The position numbers and the translations under genes were made by a program. The notes beneath the pieces were generated by a model. The model was not told where the DNA came from. It was given only the letters and a program-made list of their open reading frames with translations, and ran no database searches. 64,000 nt of DNA from Kingdonia uniflora (Eukaryota > Streptophyta > Magnoliopsida > Ranunculales > Circaeasteraceae), in contig JACGCM010001747.1 of assembly GCA_014058105.1 (NCBI GenBank), positions 1,364,001 to 1,428,000 of the forward strand, given 5' to 3'. Shown here piece by piece: positions 8,836 to 19,943 of the stretch; within the stretch, counting starts at the first letter, position 1, and each line of letters starts with the position of its first letter.

Positions 8836-11736
8836 CTATTTCTTTTTATCTCTGCTGGATTTTCTTGATGGGAAAGCAGTTGACCTTCCTCCCACAACAG
8901 GAGTAGGTGAGACTACACTCGACCTTCCTTCCATAACAGGAGTAGGTGAGACTACACTCGAGCTTCCTCTTATTTCAGTACTGGATGACATATATCCTGG
9001 AGCTCGTTCAGCAACAATTTCTCTCCCTTGAGCTATATGTTCAGCCGTTGTAGTCCCGATACCACGATCCATGACACCAATTGGATCTATGCTCGAGATA
9101 TCAAGTTTACATACGCAAGTCCTTCCAGAGAAGCAATCTTGCATCAAATCTCTCTCAACTTATAGGAATTTTATTTTCTCGACAAAAAATGCAACCAATG
9201 CACTTAATTTCCGTTGATGAAAAACTTCCCCATCGCATTTTTCTTGTTCATGAACTACTAGTTCCTTGAAGGCTTGGTGAGTAACAGCAGCGCGCTTGTT
9301 ATCCTTCTAACGACGAGCTTTCGATTTAGCCAGTTCAGCTGTTAATTGATCAATACATTCACTTATCTACCTTGTAAGATCTATCGACTTCTGCCGAAAG
9401 TTTACGAGATCAATACGCATATTCTCCACAAACTCTTCTTTTTGAAGAAGAAATTCCTTCATCTCTCGACTCCCCTAACCAGAAGCAATTTCACAATCCC
9501 TTTTATCCAATTCAAATTTTAGATCTTTCTGATACTTCAATTTACGTAAACGTAACTCCCGCTCCGATTTGGAAATTCGCGCACAAAGTTGATTAATTCT
9601 TTCATTCATCTCTTTCTCACGTTGCGTAGCCCTCCTCACGTTTCCACAAGCATGGGTCAAATCATCCACCAAATTTTGGTTCTTGGCTTGAATCTCTACT
9701 AAATTAGCCCTGCTTTGAGCCTCTTTCCCTTTTAAATGACGTAAATCAGCCTTTAAACGATCTAACTTGGCAATTAAAGTATCACGTATTTATTCAAAGT
9801 TACGCAATTCTTGATCTTTACCCACAATACTACTGCTCAATTTTTCAAAATCAGCCTCAGACACGGCCAAGTTAGTTCGCGCAGTATCCAGGTCAATCTC
9901 TCTCTTCAACAACAGCTCGTTCAGAGCACGAATGTTACATTTCATATCAGATATTTCTTCATTTAACGTTCTAATACGGTATTCGGCTAACTCAGCCTCA
10001 TGCCGAGAACCTGACGCAGCTTTTTCCTTCAACTCAGTAAGTTCGCTGGTAAGCTGGTTCAAAGTCAAATCCCTGCTCAAAATTGTTGTAGTCTTTTCCT
10101 CGACTTGTTTCTTAGCTTCATCGAGCTGTAAAGAAATCTTCACATTATCATCCAATCGATCTTCATACTGGGAAATCAAAGCCTCATATTCTTCTGCATA
10201 CTCAGCATTATACAAAAGAGTATGCTCTTTTCTCTCCCTAGCAGTATCTAGCACCTTCTGCATAACAGTTAGCAGGGACTCACATCATCAGTACCTAATG
10301 GAGAAACAGGTCGACAGAAGCATATTGATAAACCTGCAGTACAAACACCTTCAAGCTCGAGACAACCAATCCCTCCTTAGCTTACCAACAATAACAAGTT
10401 TTGGGCACAAGACAGAGGATACATACACAAACATTCTGAACTAGACTAAACATACAATATCATTTTATTCTTGTTCATCTAGTTAATAATTTATCTAAAT
10501 TATCTAACCTGCAATTCGGCAGAGGATTTTTTCTCCACTTCAAGCAGGCCCTCTAAGTCCACAACTCTGAGGCGCGAGTTTTCTATTTCCAATAATACGG
10601 AATTTCATAAGTAAAATGTTGTTGGCATCAAACGGCAATAAAGTTATAATGCTCGAATTCATTTTTCACAACCAATGTTACATTACACGATCATCCTACC
10701 TGATTAATAGTTTCCTGATTATCGACATCGGTCTTTTCCGCAGTACTCAGACCACCCTCCCTTTCCTCAACCTCCTCTTCATCCATAATTTCCATCTCCT
10801 CATAATTCCCTTCGCTAAATGCCGTTATCTCCGCCTTCGTATACCTAAGCTGGTAGAGCATCCCTGCGAGGTTGTTCCGAAAAATAGCCGACGCGTAACC
10901 AATCGCTTCGCTTTAGCTTCACTTTCGGCCCTAACTTGCTTCAGTTTTAGGGCAGCAGCATCCTTTTCTTTCTCCCGCTCCAACTGGAAATCTACCCTCT
11001 CCCGAGTCAGCTTCTCATCCAACTGGTTTTTCTCCCCCTCGAGCTAGGAGATCTTTTTTTCCAGCTCCATCAACCTATCCTGGGAACCAAGCAAAACGTC
11101 TATCAGAGCGCGAGCAAACTGCAAAAAGAAATATGTCAGCTCGAGCAACAAAAAAGCTCGACAAAATCAACTTTTTACTAACCTTCTTAAACTCATCATC
11201 CATAACAGCAACCATCTTCTCTCGGGCTTTAGCTCGGCATTGTTCCTTCAAGAGATCTGCTTCGACCTCAAAACGTGTCCTCAAGTCCGTTCCCTCAGCG
11301 ATCTTATCACTTTCCTCAAGCATCTCCTGTGACTTCATGGGAGAAATTACCTTCCTCTTCTTACTACTATCGTCCTCACTGACCGACGACACAGAATGAG
11401 GAGCAGCCCCCCTTTTTACAGCCTTCCTCTTCGCCAGGTTCCGTACAACAGTGCTAGAGACCGTGGCCATGTCCACTGGCCCATCCGGAATTTCATTGAG
11501 CCGCGCGAGCTTCAAGGGGATATTAAGTTTAGAAGTTGTCAATTTCTCTTCCATTGAGCCTGGAGTTTTCCCAGCCAGTATCCTCTTCGCTTGCGATCTC
11601 CTGACCTTATCGTCCTTACTAGCTACCCTTTCAAACCTACTTATCTCTAAATCTTTGAGCACAGCTTCGAGCTCAGTGCCTTCCCTGGCAACGACGTCTA
11701 TAAAAGATTCCTTCCTCGACACTTTGCAATTAATTC
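8836..11736 (-). pseudogene. E1 antisense coiled-coil gene, exons after the Transposase_28-like domain
   Basis: Reading leftward, four exons bounded by GT/AG can be drawn: 11,736-11,183 (starts just after a TATGCAG acceptor; RKESFIDVVAREGTELEAVL), 11,118-10,700, about 10,577-10,509 (ends AELQ before GTTAG) and 10,257-8836. The last exon is almost wholly heptad-like coiled coil (about 390 codons) with a C-terminal segment containing AEHIAQGREIVAERAPGYM. It ends in a duplicated SSVVSPTPV motif and the basic tail SRKSSRDKKK. In-frame stops (near 9782 and 9472) and a frame change near 10,900-11,050 show decay. No enzyme motif is visible. It lies opposite to gag-pol, between the repeat array and the 3' LTR. 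Exon boundaries match E3 (29,810-33,045). Confidence 0.7.
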
Positions 11737-11828
11737 CTGCATAAACATCGGCAACGTAAGATAAAGATCAACTATAGCAGTATAGTTCAACATACAAATG
11801 ATAGTTTAATTTTTGATGGTATACTTAC

Positions 11829-12648
11829 CCTTTGTTATAGTTCTATTATTAAGTTTTAGGGGTTCCTCATAGGACCGCTGAAGACATTCACCAGAAACCC
11901 ATAAAAGGTTCTTGTTCCACACTCGACCTACTGAAGACAGGTCGAAGAAGCATGGTCTTGCAAAACTAGAACAAAGATATGCACCATTAGTTGCTGTGAC
12001 ATATTTCACAGCATAATACTCCAAAAAATCCTTGGCCGTAATCCTTTCCTCACTACCAGATGTAGCCCATCTCCCATTCAAGGTTTCGCATACAAAAATA
12101 ACTTCCCAAAAATTGTAATTCAATTGCGCCGGACAAACCCCAATTAAATTCATCACACTCTTAGCCAAATTGCTCAAAGGCAGAGTCAACCCATAATCGA
12201 ACTGTGCTAAATAGCAACAAAACCCATCAGTTCGACTATCCTTCACAACGCCTTGGACATACTCCAAGGGTACTTCGTCCCCCAAACGCCTGCACTTCTT
12301 TTCTTTGGCCAAATCAGGCAGGAAGTACAAGTAATCCCCTTCTTGACTGACACTGCAGGTCCTAAAGAAATTATCCCTATATGCAAAGGCGTGCCCCCAA
12401 ATCCCATCTATGCTACTTTTGGCCTTACAGAACTCCCTAAACTAACTAGAGCCTGTTGAGTACTCAACACGAGAACCCTTCAGACAAGGCCATTCTATCA
12501 ATTCGGCTACAGTATCCTCCTCATCGCCTACTCCAATAATGGGAGATAAATGCCCTACGAGGTCTGCTTCATCAACCTTTGCACAGCCAGAAATCGATGT
12601 CATACTTATCTGCAGTAAAGGGTCTACTTTAAACCGATGGTCCAACAA
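11829..12648 (-). pseudogene. E1 Transposase_28-like domain exon (antisense gene)
   Basis: The exon reads leftward from 12,648 to the donor at 11,829 (ACAAAGG/GTAAGT) and joins over a 92-nt intron to the coiled-coil exon at 11,736. Its conserved core is DEVPLEYVQ, DGFCCYLAQFDYGLTLPLSNL, then GVCPAQLNYNFWEV, with KDFLEYYAVKYV, RPCFFDLSS and LLWVSGECLQ further on. The 'GL-LPL ... G--PAQLN-N-W' arrangement is what I associate with Pfam Transposase_28 ('putative gypsy-type transposon'), named by recall without a search. One in-frame stop (near 12,441) and one frame shift are present. Homologous exons: 36,753-37,462 (E4) and 41,870-42,717 (E5). Confidence 0.65.
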
Positions 12649-13530
12649 AACCTATATATAGGTCAAGGTATATATATCAATTTTTATCTCGCACTATTAG
12701 ATCACTTATACAATCACAAATTGTCTCAAAACAATTTTTATCGCCTCACAGTCTTTATTCCCACTGTTATTTTTATTTTATTTTTGTGTTTGGTAGGGAT
12801 TACATCCTTATCCCGATGCAATAAAGATATTTATACAAAGGCACTTGTAAACCCAAATACAAACTTACCTTCAACACCCGAGTGAGAGTCTGCAGCGTTG
12901 GTCCGCACCAGTTTGCTCAATTTCTGTAACTTCTTAAAAACCTCCTCGATATCAGCCTCCTCTCATAGTTTCCAATTGAGACTCTTAATCACCGCTTTCC
13001 TCTTATCCTTTCCTCCTTCGGCGGTAATAGAATCGCCAGTTGAGATCTCTCTCTCTCTAACCCTTCTCTTCTTTTTTTTGGTTTTTTGTATTCTGAGAGG
13101 GAAGAGAGGGGGTACTTATGCACTTTTCCCCAAACCGTTGGCGGTTTGGTGTTTTTCAGTAAGCAGTCCTCAATTCCTAAGCCGAGCCATCTGTTTGTTT
13201 GAACCTGTCAGATGTGTCGTACCGCTTTGGTGAAAACACATTCCCATCATTACACCACATATTATACTTTAGCGCATCTCTCAGCCTCTTGGTTCCACTT
13301 TTTTCACAATACCCCAAACTCATGACCCTGAACTTTCTACTTTAAAAATTTCACGTACATTAGTTTGCCCTACTTATACACCTTGACTTTAACGTTAATA
13401 ACAGTTAGCAACACAAATTCAAAAATTCAGTTTCAACAAACAATCCTAGTCATAGCCTATTTTCGTGAATAGATTTTTTCTTCAGGTAAATTCGGGCAAT
13501 TACATTTCAAAAATTTGAAAATAAAAACAG
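12649..13530. other. E1 spacer between antisense genes, no gene seen
   Basis: Contains a short CT-rich stretch near 13,050-13,080 and a 111-codon plus-strand ORF (12,898-13,233) with no recognisable motif. By position it separates ORF A from the Transposase_28-like exon and may hold the promoter or 5' exons of the latter. Confidence 0.4.
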
Positions 13531-13907
13531 TCAGTCACTCCAATCCCTGAGATACTTGGATTTGAAGCAACCAGTGTGCCTAACAACACCACAAGCCTTC
13601 AGGAGCCCTGCGATGACATCCATATCCTCATTAATGATCTCCTCCCTGGCCATCATCAGGACAAACTTTTTATGACCTTTAACAGACCGCCAGCAGATAC
13701 GCATGGACTCGGACCAGTACACACGATTCATTTCCTCGCCTCTTTCTTCGTCAGTCTTACCCTCGTCGTTCGCTCAGGTTTCGAGCAGAACCGCATCATA
13801 ACCTTGCTGCCCGAAAATAGCTTCCCTTATTTCATTAATCTTGAATGCTAACGCAAGTCGTTCAACACACGCGCTTCAACAGCCCTCTGAGAACGAGTCT
13901 TCACCAT
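13531..13907 (-). pseudogene. ORF A of E1 antisense module, frameshifted
   Basis: Starts MVKTRSQ at 13,907. It continues in a second frame as RLAFKINEIREAIFGQQGYDAVLLET, then after a stop as EERGEEMNRVYWSE to the stop at 13,531. Similarity to intact ORF A at 1042-1335 covers the first 45 residues (RLA-K, I-E-RE-IFG--GYD). The C-terminal half is not obviously shared. Function unknown. Confidence 0.5.
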
Positions 13908-14490
13908 TTTTAATGAATAACCTTCTTAGAGAAAAAGTTATACTTTTATACTGTTCAGTTAACATGACTAATTTTTCGATTGACTATACGCAAGGTATTT
14001 CAGTTTCTGTAACCCACTCTTCCCGTGTTTGAGCTACTTACTATTGACATTTCGTGCTTAATCGAGCTCTCTAAAGATTATATTTCGAGCTTTATATTTA
14101 CATCTGCTAAGCTCGATTCATTTACGAGGTAAATAACGTATGTTATACCACCAACTATTCCCTCCCATAGTATGTACAGCTCAATGGCATGTCGACCATT
14201 TTTGCCTTTCGCTAGTAAAAAGTAAACAAGATATTCTTTTATTACGCTCAATTTTTATCTAACAAGCTGGTTTTAGGACTATTCCTACAGCGTTACTTTA
14301 CAATTGCAGAATCAATCTCTTCGAAGCTTGATATTACAAATACTTTCTCAAATACGAGGACAGGTCTCTAGTTCTTTTATCGTTACCAAGATGCTCCTGA
14401 TCTTCTATAAAAACCTCCACCACAAATCGCAATGTACAAGACTGCAACAGGTAAGAAACCTTTTTCTCCTTCATTCCCGTGCAGGAAGAA

Positions 14491-14781
14491 TTAAAAGAAA
14501 AACGATGGCACCGAGAGAGGCGATACATCTTCTACCTCCACCACCGCCGTCTCATCCTCCTTATCCACACTAACCTGGAGTTCATGGAAGTTGAGAAGGA
14601 CTCCTACCTGAGAAACCGAAACATCAGTAGAGACCAGGGATTTTGTATCACATACACCCCGACCGCTAAAACGGACGCTACATAATACCGAGAAATATTT
14701 CAAACAACACTCCTTCAAGAAAACAACAAAGGGAGTCTCCCTACTCTGATAACCACAAAACCATATCCAGAATCCTTCCAT
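14491..14781 (-). pseudogene. Possible ORF B remnant of E1
   Basis: A 96-codon ORF in the position expected for ORF B. It shares only LKYF and an acidic AVVEVED stretch with the E0 copy (LKYFG, AVEVEEDF) and then loses the frame. Weak; placement is the main argument. Confidence 0.25.
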
Positions 14782-15036
14782 GATAAAAGAAAATTGGGCA
14801 TGTTTGTTTTTCTCAGCAGCGAAATGTATTAAAGGTTATTCGGCAATCAAATCCACTATTTATAGCGATACCACATTTAATGCACGTTGTTTCCCCAAAC
14901 AGTCATCTGCTCAGGAAAACTAACAGTCCGCCCATGACACTCACGCGTCATAATGGCAACCCACTCTTTAATACAAATGTTCCATTTTTCGAGCGTTGCA
15001 TACGTCATCACAAGGTCTGAGTTTTAGGGTTTTTCT

Positions 15037-15064
15037 CAACTAAAGCCACACGTGACTTCAGTAG
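15037..15064 (+). other. Hairpin next to polypurine tract, E1
   Basis: CAACTAAAG and CTTCAGTAG (7 of 9 pairs) around a 10-nt loop, followed by TGAGGGGGCGAT. Partly decayed version of the perfect hairpin at 3366-3393. Confidence 0.45.
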
Positions 15065-15076
15065 TGAGGGGGCGAT

Positions 15077-15745
15077 TGTAGGGACTTAGCCCTCAAGCTA
15101 AGGACACTTGATCTCATCTGTACCTCGATCTCTATAAGACTAGATCTTATCCAGTACCAGACTCACGCAGTTACAAACACGTTAACAGTTACACATCGAC
15201 CACAAACTCAAGCAGAACGTGAATCATCCACTACAGATGTAAACAGAACAGATCAACATACACCTACTTCCCACGGGCTAACAGTTACATACTCAATTGC
15301 CCATGACTCCCACTTTCAGGAAAACGTGTTCGAGCACGATGTCAAGCTGAGAGCAGGGTCAATAAAAGGGTAGAACTCCTAGGGATAAAAGGGGGGATAT
15401 ACATATAATTATCTGATATTTAGCTGTTTGATCATTAGATTAACTCTTATAATCAGATTCTCCCACTCTCTCGACCACAAACTCAAGCAGAACGTGAATC
15501 ATCCACTACAGATGTAAACAAAACAGATCAACATACACCTGCTTCCCACGGGCTAACAGTTACATACTCAATTTCCCATGACTCCCACTTTCAGGAAAAC
15601 GTGTTCGAGTACGATGTCAAGCTGAGAGCAGGGTCAATAAAAGGGCAGAACTCCTAGGGATAAAAGGGGGGATATACATACAATTATCTGATATTTAGCT
15701 GTTTGATCATTAGATTAACTCTTATAATAAGATTCTCCCACTCTC
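15077..15745 (+). repeat. 3' LTR of E1, truncated, with an internal 274-bp tandem duplication
   Basis: Begins TGTAGGGACTTAGCC after the purine tract. Positions 15,197-15,470 and 15,471-15,745 are near-identical direct copies (TCGACCACAAACTCAAGC... to ...TCTCCCACTCTC), followed by a few bases of a third copy. The U5 hairpin and the ...TTACA end seen in the sister LTRs are missing. The next base belongs to M1, so the right end was lost. Confidence 0.75.
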
Positions 15746-15749
15746 TCAA

Positions 15750-16560
15750 TAAAAGGGCAGAAGTCCTATGTCTATGTTAGATAGTTACGACTTTTTCATT
15801 CAAGTTGAGTTTGTGACAGGCCAGATTCAAATGAATACCCTGTATCTTGTGAAATGTCCAGGCGAAGACATTACTATTTTTTTAAGGAACTGGATGAGAC
15901 TATCGCGCTCTACTGGGGGCAAATGGGTGGCAATATATGTCCCATACTTGGGTCCACAGATTTCAACTTATTCTGTGGCCTCCGCTGTAGGCAGATATTG
16001 CCCTGCAGTGTTGATGGCATAGTTCTCTGTAATGTTTCTTATTGTCTTATCTAATTGTAATGCGAGTTGATGTTCGAAAGGTTCTGGTGCAATGACGATA
16101 GAATTTTTGCATGCCCATGTTAATATCAGGCTTCCTTTTATCTCGTAAATGCAACCTTCCTACTCAAAATGTAATGCCAAGTGGTAGGTTGATGGAATAA
16201 CATGCATATTGTGTAACCAGATATGTCCCATGATCCCCAGATAATGGAACTTTGTATTGGGATGTAAAAGACGACGTTAAGTGTCGCAGGCCCTGCGGTG
16301 ATAGGAAGTACGATCTTTCCTACACGGTCCTCCTTGGAACTATTGAAACCATAAATATCAACGCCGCTGGGATAGACCTTATCGGCCAGATCCATCAGGT
16401 CGATCGTGCTTTGGAAAAGGAGCTTGAAAGTACAGCCGGTGTTGACCATCGTTGTATGATGCACCATCTTCCGCATTTTCAACATGATCACCAAGGCGTC
16501 ATGGTAGGGGTAGTTGACATGCCGAACATCGCAATCGTCGAAAGAGATCCCAGTTCGCTA
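15750..16560 (-). pseudogene. M1 protease and start of reverse transcriptase (Ty3/gypsy)
   Basis: Reading leftward, an aspartic protease domain contains HHTTMVNTGCTFKLLF. This corresponds to the usual V-DTGSS core, with Asp replaced by Asn and Ser by Cys, so the active site is destroyed. The flap/helix region (IDLMDLADKVYPSG, GKIVLPITAG) matches E2 at 23,540-23,800. After frame changes the sequence continues as ERDSLIQFLKK and HKIQGI, LACHKLNLNEK, the N-terminal edge of RT as in E2. It breaks off at the E1 LTR near 15,750. Confidence 0.8.
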
Positions 16561-18243
16561 CGAGCTGGATACCGGGATTAAATGAGCTTATTTCGCATGC
16601 ATGGATAATTTGTGACATTTGGCGACACGCCTTCGCTTGCTTCTGTTTGATTCTTTGATGACCTGGGTCTCCACGTGATGGCAGAGTAAAATATGGTTCA
16701 AATGTTTCTCGGCTGTGGGTTCTTCGACTGGTATAACTTAAGTAGGGTTTTTATAACTTCCATTCTTAAAACCCTCCAAGTCTACTATATACTCGTGCAT
16801 TCGTCCATCTGCGAAGATGTACTCTAATAAACGTTGTAAGGCAAAACATTGATCTGTCTCATGATGTCGGACCTTATGGTGGATACAGTATGGTTTGTTC
16901 TTGATCAGTTGTAGGTACTGCACATTTCGGAAGAACCTATCTTTCTCTAAGATAGGATATATGCTGGATATAGTCACATTTAACTTTGGAAGGTAAGGTC
17001 GAGGCAAGTTACTCCCCTTCCGAGGTCGCTCATCATTGGACTTGGTGCATTTTTTGCCTTCTTCTTGATCTGATATCCAATTAAAATCAGAATGGTTTGA
17101 CAGATCTCGAGCTATCAGTGTTGATTTCTGAGGTTTCTATCTGTCGGATACCATCCGCTCAAGGTCGATGTATCCATTGACCTTTTCAATCATGTCTTCC
17201 AATGTTGTTGGTTTGTTAAGGATGAGGTACTCCTTTGCTCGGCCATCAGCAGGTAAGGTATTGGCGAAAGCAGAAATAGTTATCTTCTGGTCGAGTCGAT
17301 TTACCTTTCGGTCTTACTCCAGGAACTATTTAGTAAATGTCTCGAGTTTTTCCCTGGGCATCTTTTTGAGGCTGAAAAAAGAATATAAGTTCACTTCTTT
17401 ATCTCTGCTGTGCAAGTATTTTTTTACAAATAGTTTGCGCAGCTGTTCGAAAGTTGTGATGGATCCCCCAGGTAGTGTGGGGAACCATCGCAAAGGTTCG
17501 CCCGACAAGCTGGTAGGAAAGAGCTGGCATAAAATGGTGTTGGATGTGGAATACAAGCCTAGAGCGTCCTGGAATTCTTGAACATGTTCTACTGGATCAG
17601 TCCCTTTGTACTTTCAAATTTTTGGGGTGTGGAACCCGGTGGGGACTTCACCATCTAAGATCTCTTAAGCGATCGGGATCTTCTGCAATCTGTTGTGGAT
17701 CCCTTTAGTCGGCGTATGGGCTTCGAGCAATTCTTTGATCCACCTTTCAACATGTTCCGGCGTGACATATAGTTGAGCCATGGCGGTTGGTCGTGTGATG
17801 CATCCTTCTATAGGGTTTTGGTCGCCACTCCCTTTGCTTTGACGTTCCTTTGCCGGGACTCAAACTCTTCGAGGTAGATTTTTAGTCTATCTGGCTCTAG
17901 CCGGGCCGCCATCTACTTCCTATTGGATCTCTTAGATCGGGATGGGATCCATATCCTATTATTGACGGTTAGATCGAAGTACACCTCCTACGCGAATTCC
18001 CTTCGGAGGAGGCCCTATCCTGTCATGAACAGAAATTTACGAGCCCTCGGGTTGTATGACTTTATTCTTCTAGGCGGCGACCTAGTGACCCTATAAGGCC
18101 TTTAACACATCCTGCACACTTACGAGTTGTTGATCCAGGGTTGTACGCCTTTCTATTTCAGAATTCAGAGTGGCCCTCAGGTCTACTAAAGTTGTGTTCT
18201 CTTCCACTTGGATGATCAGGGTGCTTTGACCTGGAGGCGACAT
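16561..18243 (-). pseudogene. M1 gag
   Basis: ATG at 18,243 (MSPPGQSTLIIQVEENTTL) opens a coiled-coil leader. Next come AQLYVTPEHVERWIKELLEA (near 17,770) and the retrotransposon gag core (LCQLFPTSLSGEPLRWF, FEQLRKLFVKKY, about 17,556-17,326). The C-terminal part has PYCIHHKVRHHETDQCFAL (16,738-17,007), which resembles a degenerate zinc-binding stretch. Several stops interrupt the frame. The E2 copy at 21,860-23,120 has the same order. Confidence 0.8.
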
Positions 18244-18300
18244 TCTTCGTGAGAAAAAAAAATGATCAGCGGCGTTTGAGATAATGGGTTTGAGAACTTA

Positions 18301-18322
18301 GGTTCCCACAGATGGTACCAAA
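18301..18322 (-). promoter_or_regulatory. Primer-binding site of M1
   Basis: Directly inside the 5' LTR the minus strand reads TTTGGTACCATCTGTGGGAA. The equivalent sites are TTAGCACCGCCTGTGGGAA in E2 and TTTGGCGTCGTTTGTGGGAA in E3. The consensus TGGCRCCRTCTGTGGGAA begins like a tRNA-Asp-type site, but only the first 8-9 bases would fit. The primer tRNA is therefore uncertain. Confidence 0.55.
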
Positions 18323-18975
18323 TGTAATAGCCTAATTCTGAGATTCAGACTTAGCCTTTATAACAGATATACTCAAAGCATTCAAGCATAATAGATAGCA
18401 AACGACAAGATGGTTTAGCGTGGAAATTTTTGAATAAGTTAAAAACCACGACCTCTCTTAAGAATTTTGAGAAAGTAATGGTGATCTTATTAAGATTGCT
18501 AATCTATTACAATTAGCTTTCTGATAATGTAAGATAGTGGAATAGGAATCCTTTCTGTGTCGATTATTTCATCCTTCATCTGTAGTTCTCTAGGTCTTAT
18601 TATAGGTTCTCTAATATGACTGTTTGATGACCATAAAGTTCCTTAATGATGGACGTTACAAAGTGAGTGTGAGATATTCTTTGATCAGGTTGTGTAATGT
18701 TCTGATGTTAACTGTTGTTCAACGGCTTTATTATTGACTGTGTGCTTCGTGTGGGCCAAACCGTTGGTGTAGAGGTCGAAAGTTACGTCTCGAAGTGAGT
18801 AGAGTTGGTTACGTACTGAGGTCAAAAATGACGTCTCGAACTGAGTAGAGTTGGCTGCGTCTTTGGTCGTACTTCCAGTATGTTGATGAGGTCGAGGACG
18901 AAGTCTGAGTCCAAGATACGAAATAAGCTATTACAAGATGGTTTTCAACCAATAGCTTGAGGGCTGTCCGGGGTG
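18323..18975 (-). repeat. 5' LTR of M1
   Basis: On the minus strand the LTR ends GGCTATTACA (18,332-18,323) and carries CGTGG...CCACG with a T-run (18,450-18,419) like its sisters. Its upstream end is blurred. CAGCCCTCAAGCTATTGG (near 18,965-18,948) aligns with the GCCCTCAAGCTAAGG start of the E1 LTR, placing the border at about 18,975. Confidence 0.65.
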
Positions 18976-19025
18976 AGTGGTGTTGGTTGAGAAGTTCATG
19001 TTGTATGTACCACGTGCTATGTTTG

Positions 19026-19943
19026 TTAGGGTCGAAAGTTTGTTTGTAGTTCAAATATGAAGCATGAGCTCGAGATGTGGAATAAGCCACTATAGTTCCC
19101 ATTTTTTGAATATAAGGAACTATAAAAAACTGGAGGTAATTGAAGCATATCTTCCACTAAAACAATAGAAACACTACCAAATAACTCATTTATCGCAAAG
19201 ATGTCACAACAGCGTAGATCAAAATTTATAATCATAGACCTGTCGAGCATACTATACTCGTCAATAATGATCAATTTAGTGCCTTTACAATCTTCTTGTA
19301 TACGCCGACATTGTTCACATGTCATTTGCTTATAAGACGATCATCTTTGAACGGAGATACCTAATTCATGGTGGATAGTAGAACCTCCAATGTTGAAGGT
19401 AGCAACTCCAGTTGGAGCCATTATACGAATTGGTTTGCTAATTCTGAAATGCATAACAGTTGATCGAACAATGGCATTGATCAAAGTTGGTTTTCCAGTA
19501 CCCGCTCCACCACAAATAATCATTCGGATAGACTTTCCATCTTGGAGTGTTTTCAGTATTACATCATGAGCCATTCATTGATCATCAGACATATTCTCTA
19601 AAGGAACAACTAGGGTGTTGTCAAGCACTTCATCGACCATTTCATCACTAGCATACAAGTTGTTGTCGATGAATTTCCTCTCAATATCAATATTGGGATT
19701 CCGTTCCAAAGCTTCAGCCCAATTGTATGAAGTATCAAAGTTACTTAAACCCACTTCTATCTCCTCTTCAGGCATAAAGAGAGGTCCCACTGGTACTACC
19801 ATCATCCATTCTTCACATTGATTTTGCTCGATATAAGTATCCACATTTGGATCATCTTCAATATCATCATAAAAGCTGCAAGACCTAGCATTTTTCAAAA
19901 GAAAAACAAAAGAAGTAATAAGAAACACAATATGAACAACCAA
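19026..19943 (-). pseudogene. PIF1-like helicase fragment (Helitron type)
   Basis: Reading leftward: an acidic segment with YNWAEALERNPNID, then a TGA stop, then MAHDVILKTLQDGKSIRMI, Walker A GGAGTGKPTLINAI (Ser/Thr at the last key position replaced by Pro), VMAPTGVATFNIGGSTIHHE, Walker B LIIIDEYSMLD, VLVEDMLQLPPV and FELQTNFRP. This is the order of the PIF1 helicase domain carried by plant Helitrons. The C-terminal motor half is missing, cut near the M1 LTR. I saw no Rep/HUH motif and no CTRR-type hairpin end, so a complete Helitron cannot be claimed. Confidence 0.8.

Noticed and set aside
9475..10263. Coiled-coil protein as a host SMC or myosin-like gene
   Set aside because: No ATPase or other head domain. 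It lies inside an LTR element, and homologues occupy the same position in sister elements.
10616..11047. 143-codon plus-strand ORF, Ser/Phe-rich
   Set aside because: Shadow of the E1 antisense coiled-coil exons on the opposite strand.
15768..16054. Two overlapping plus-strand ORFs (84 and 66 codons)
   Set aside because: They are antisense to the recognisable M1 RT start on the other strand.
16138..16494. Aspartic protease as a pararetrovirus (caulimovirid) insertion
   Set aside because: Order gag-protease-RT beside an LTR with primer site fits a gypsy element; no movement-protein or coat zinc-knuckle pattern was seen.
19575..19943. Separate acidic protein gene next to the helicase
   Set aside because: It runs in frame into the helicase through a single TGA, so it is the upstream part of the same decayed helicase reading frame.
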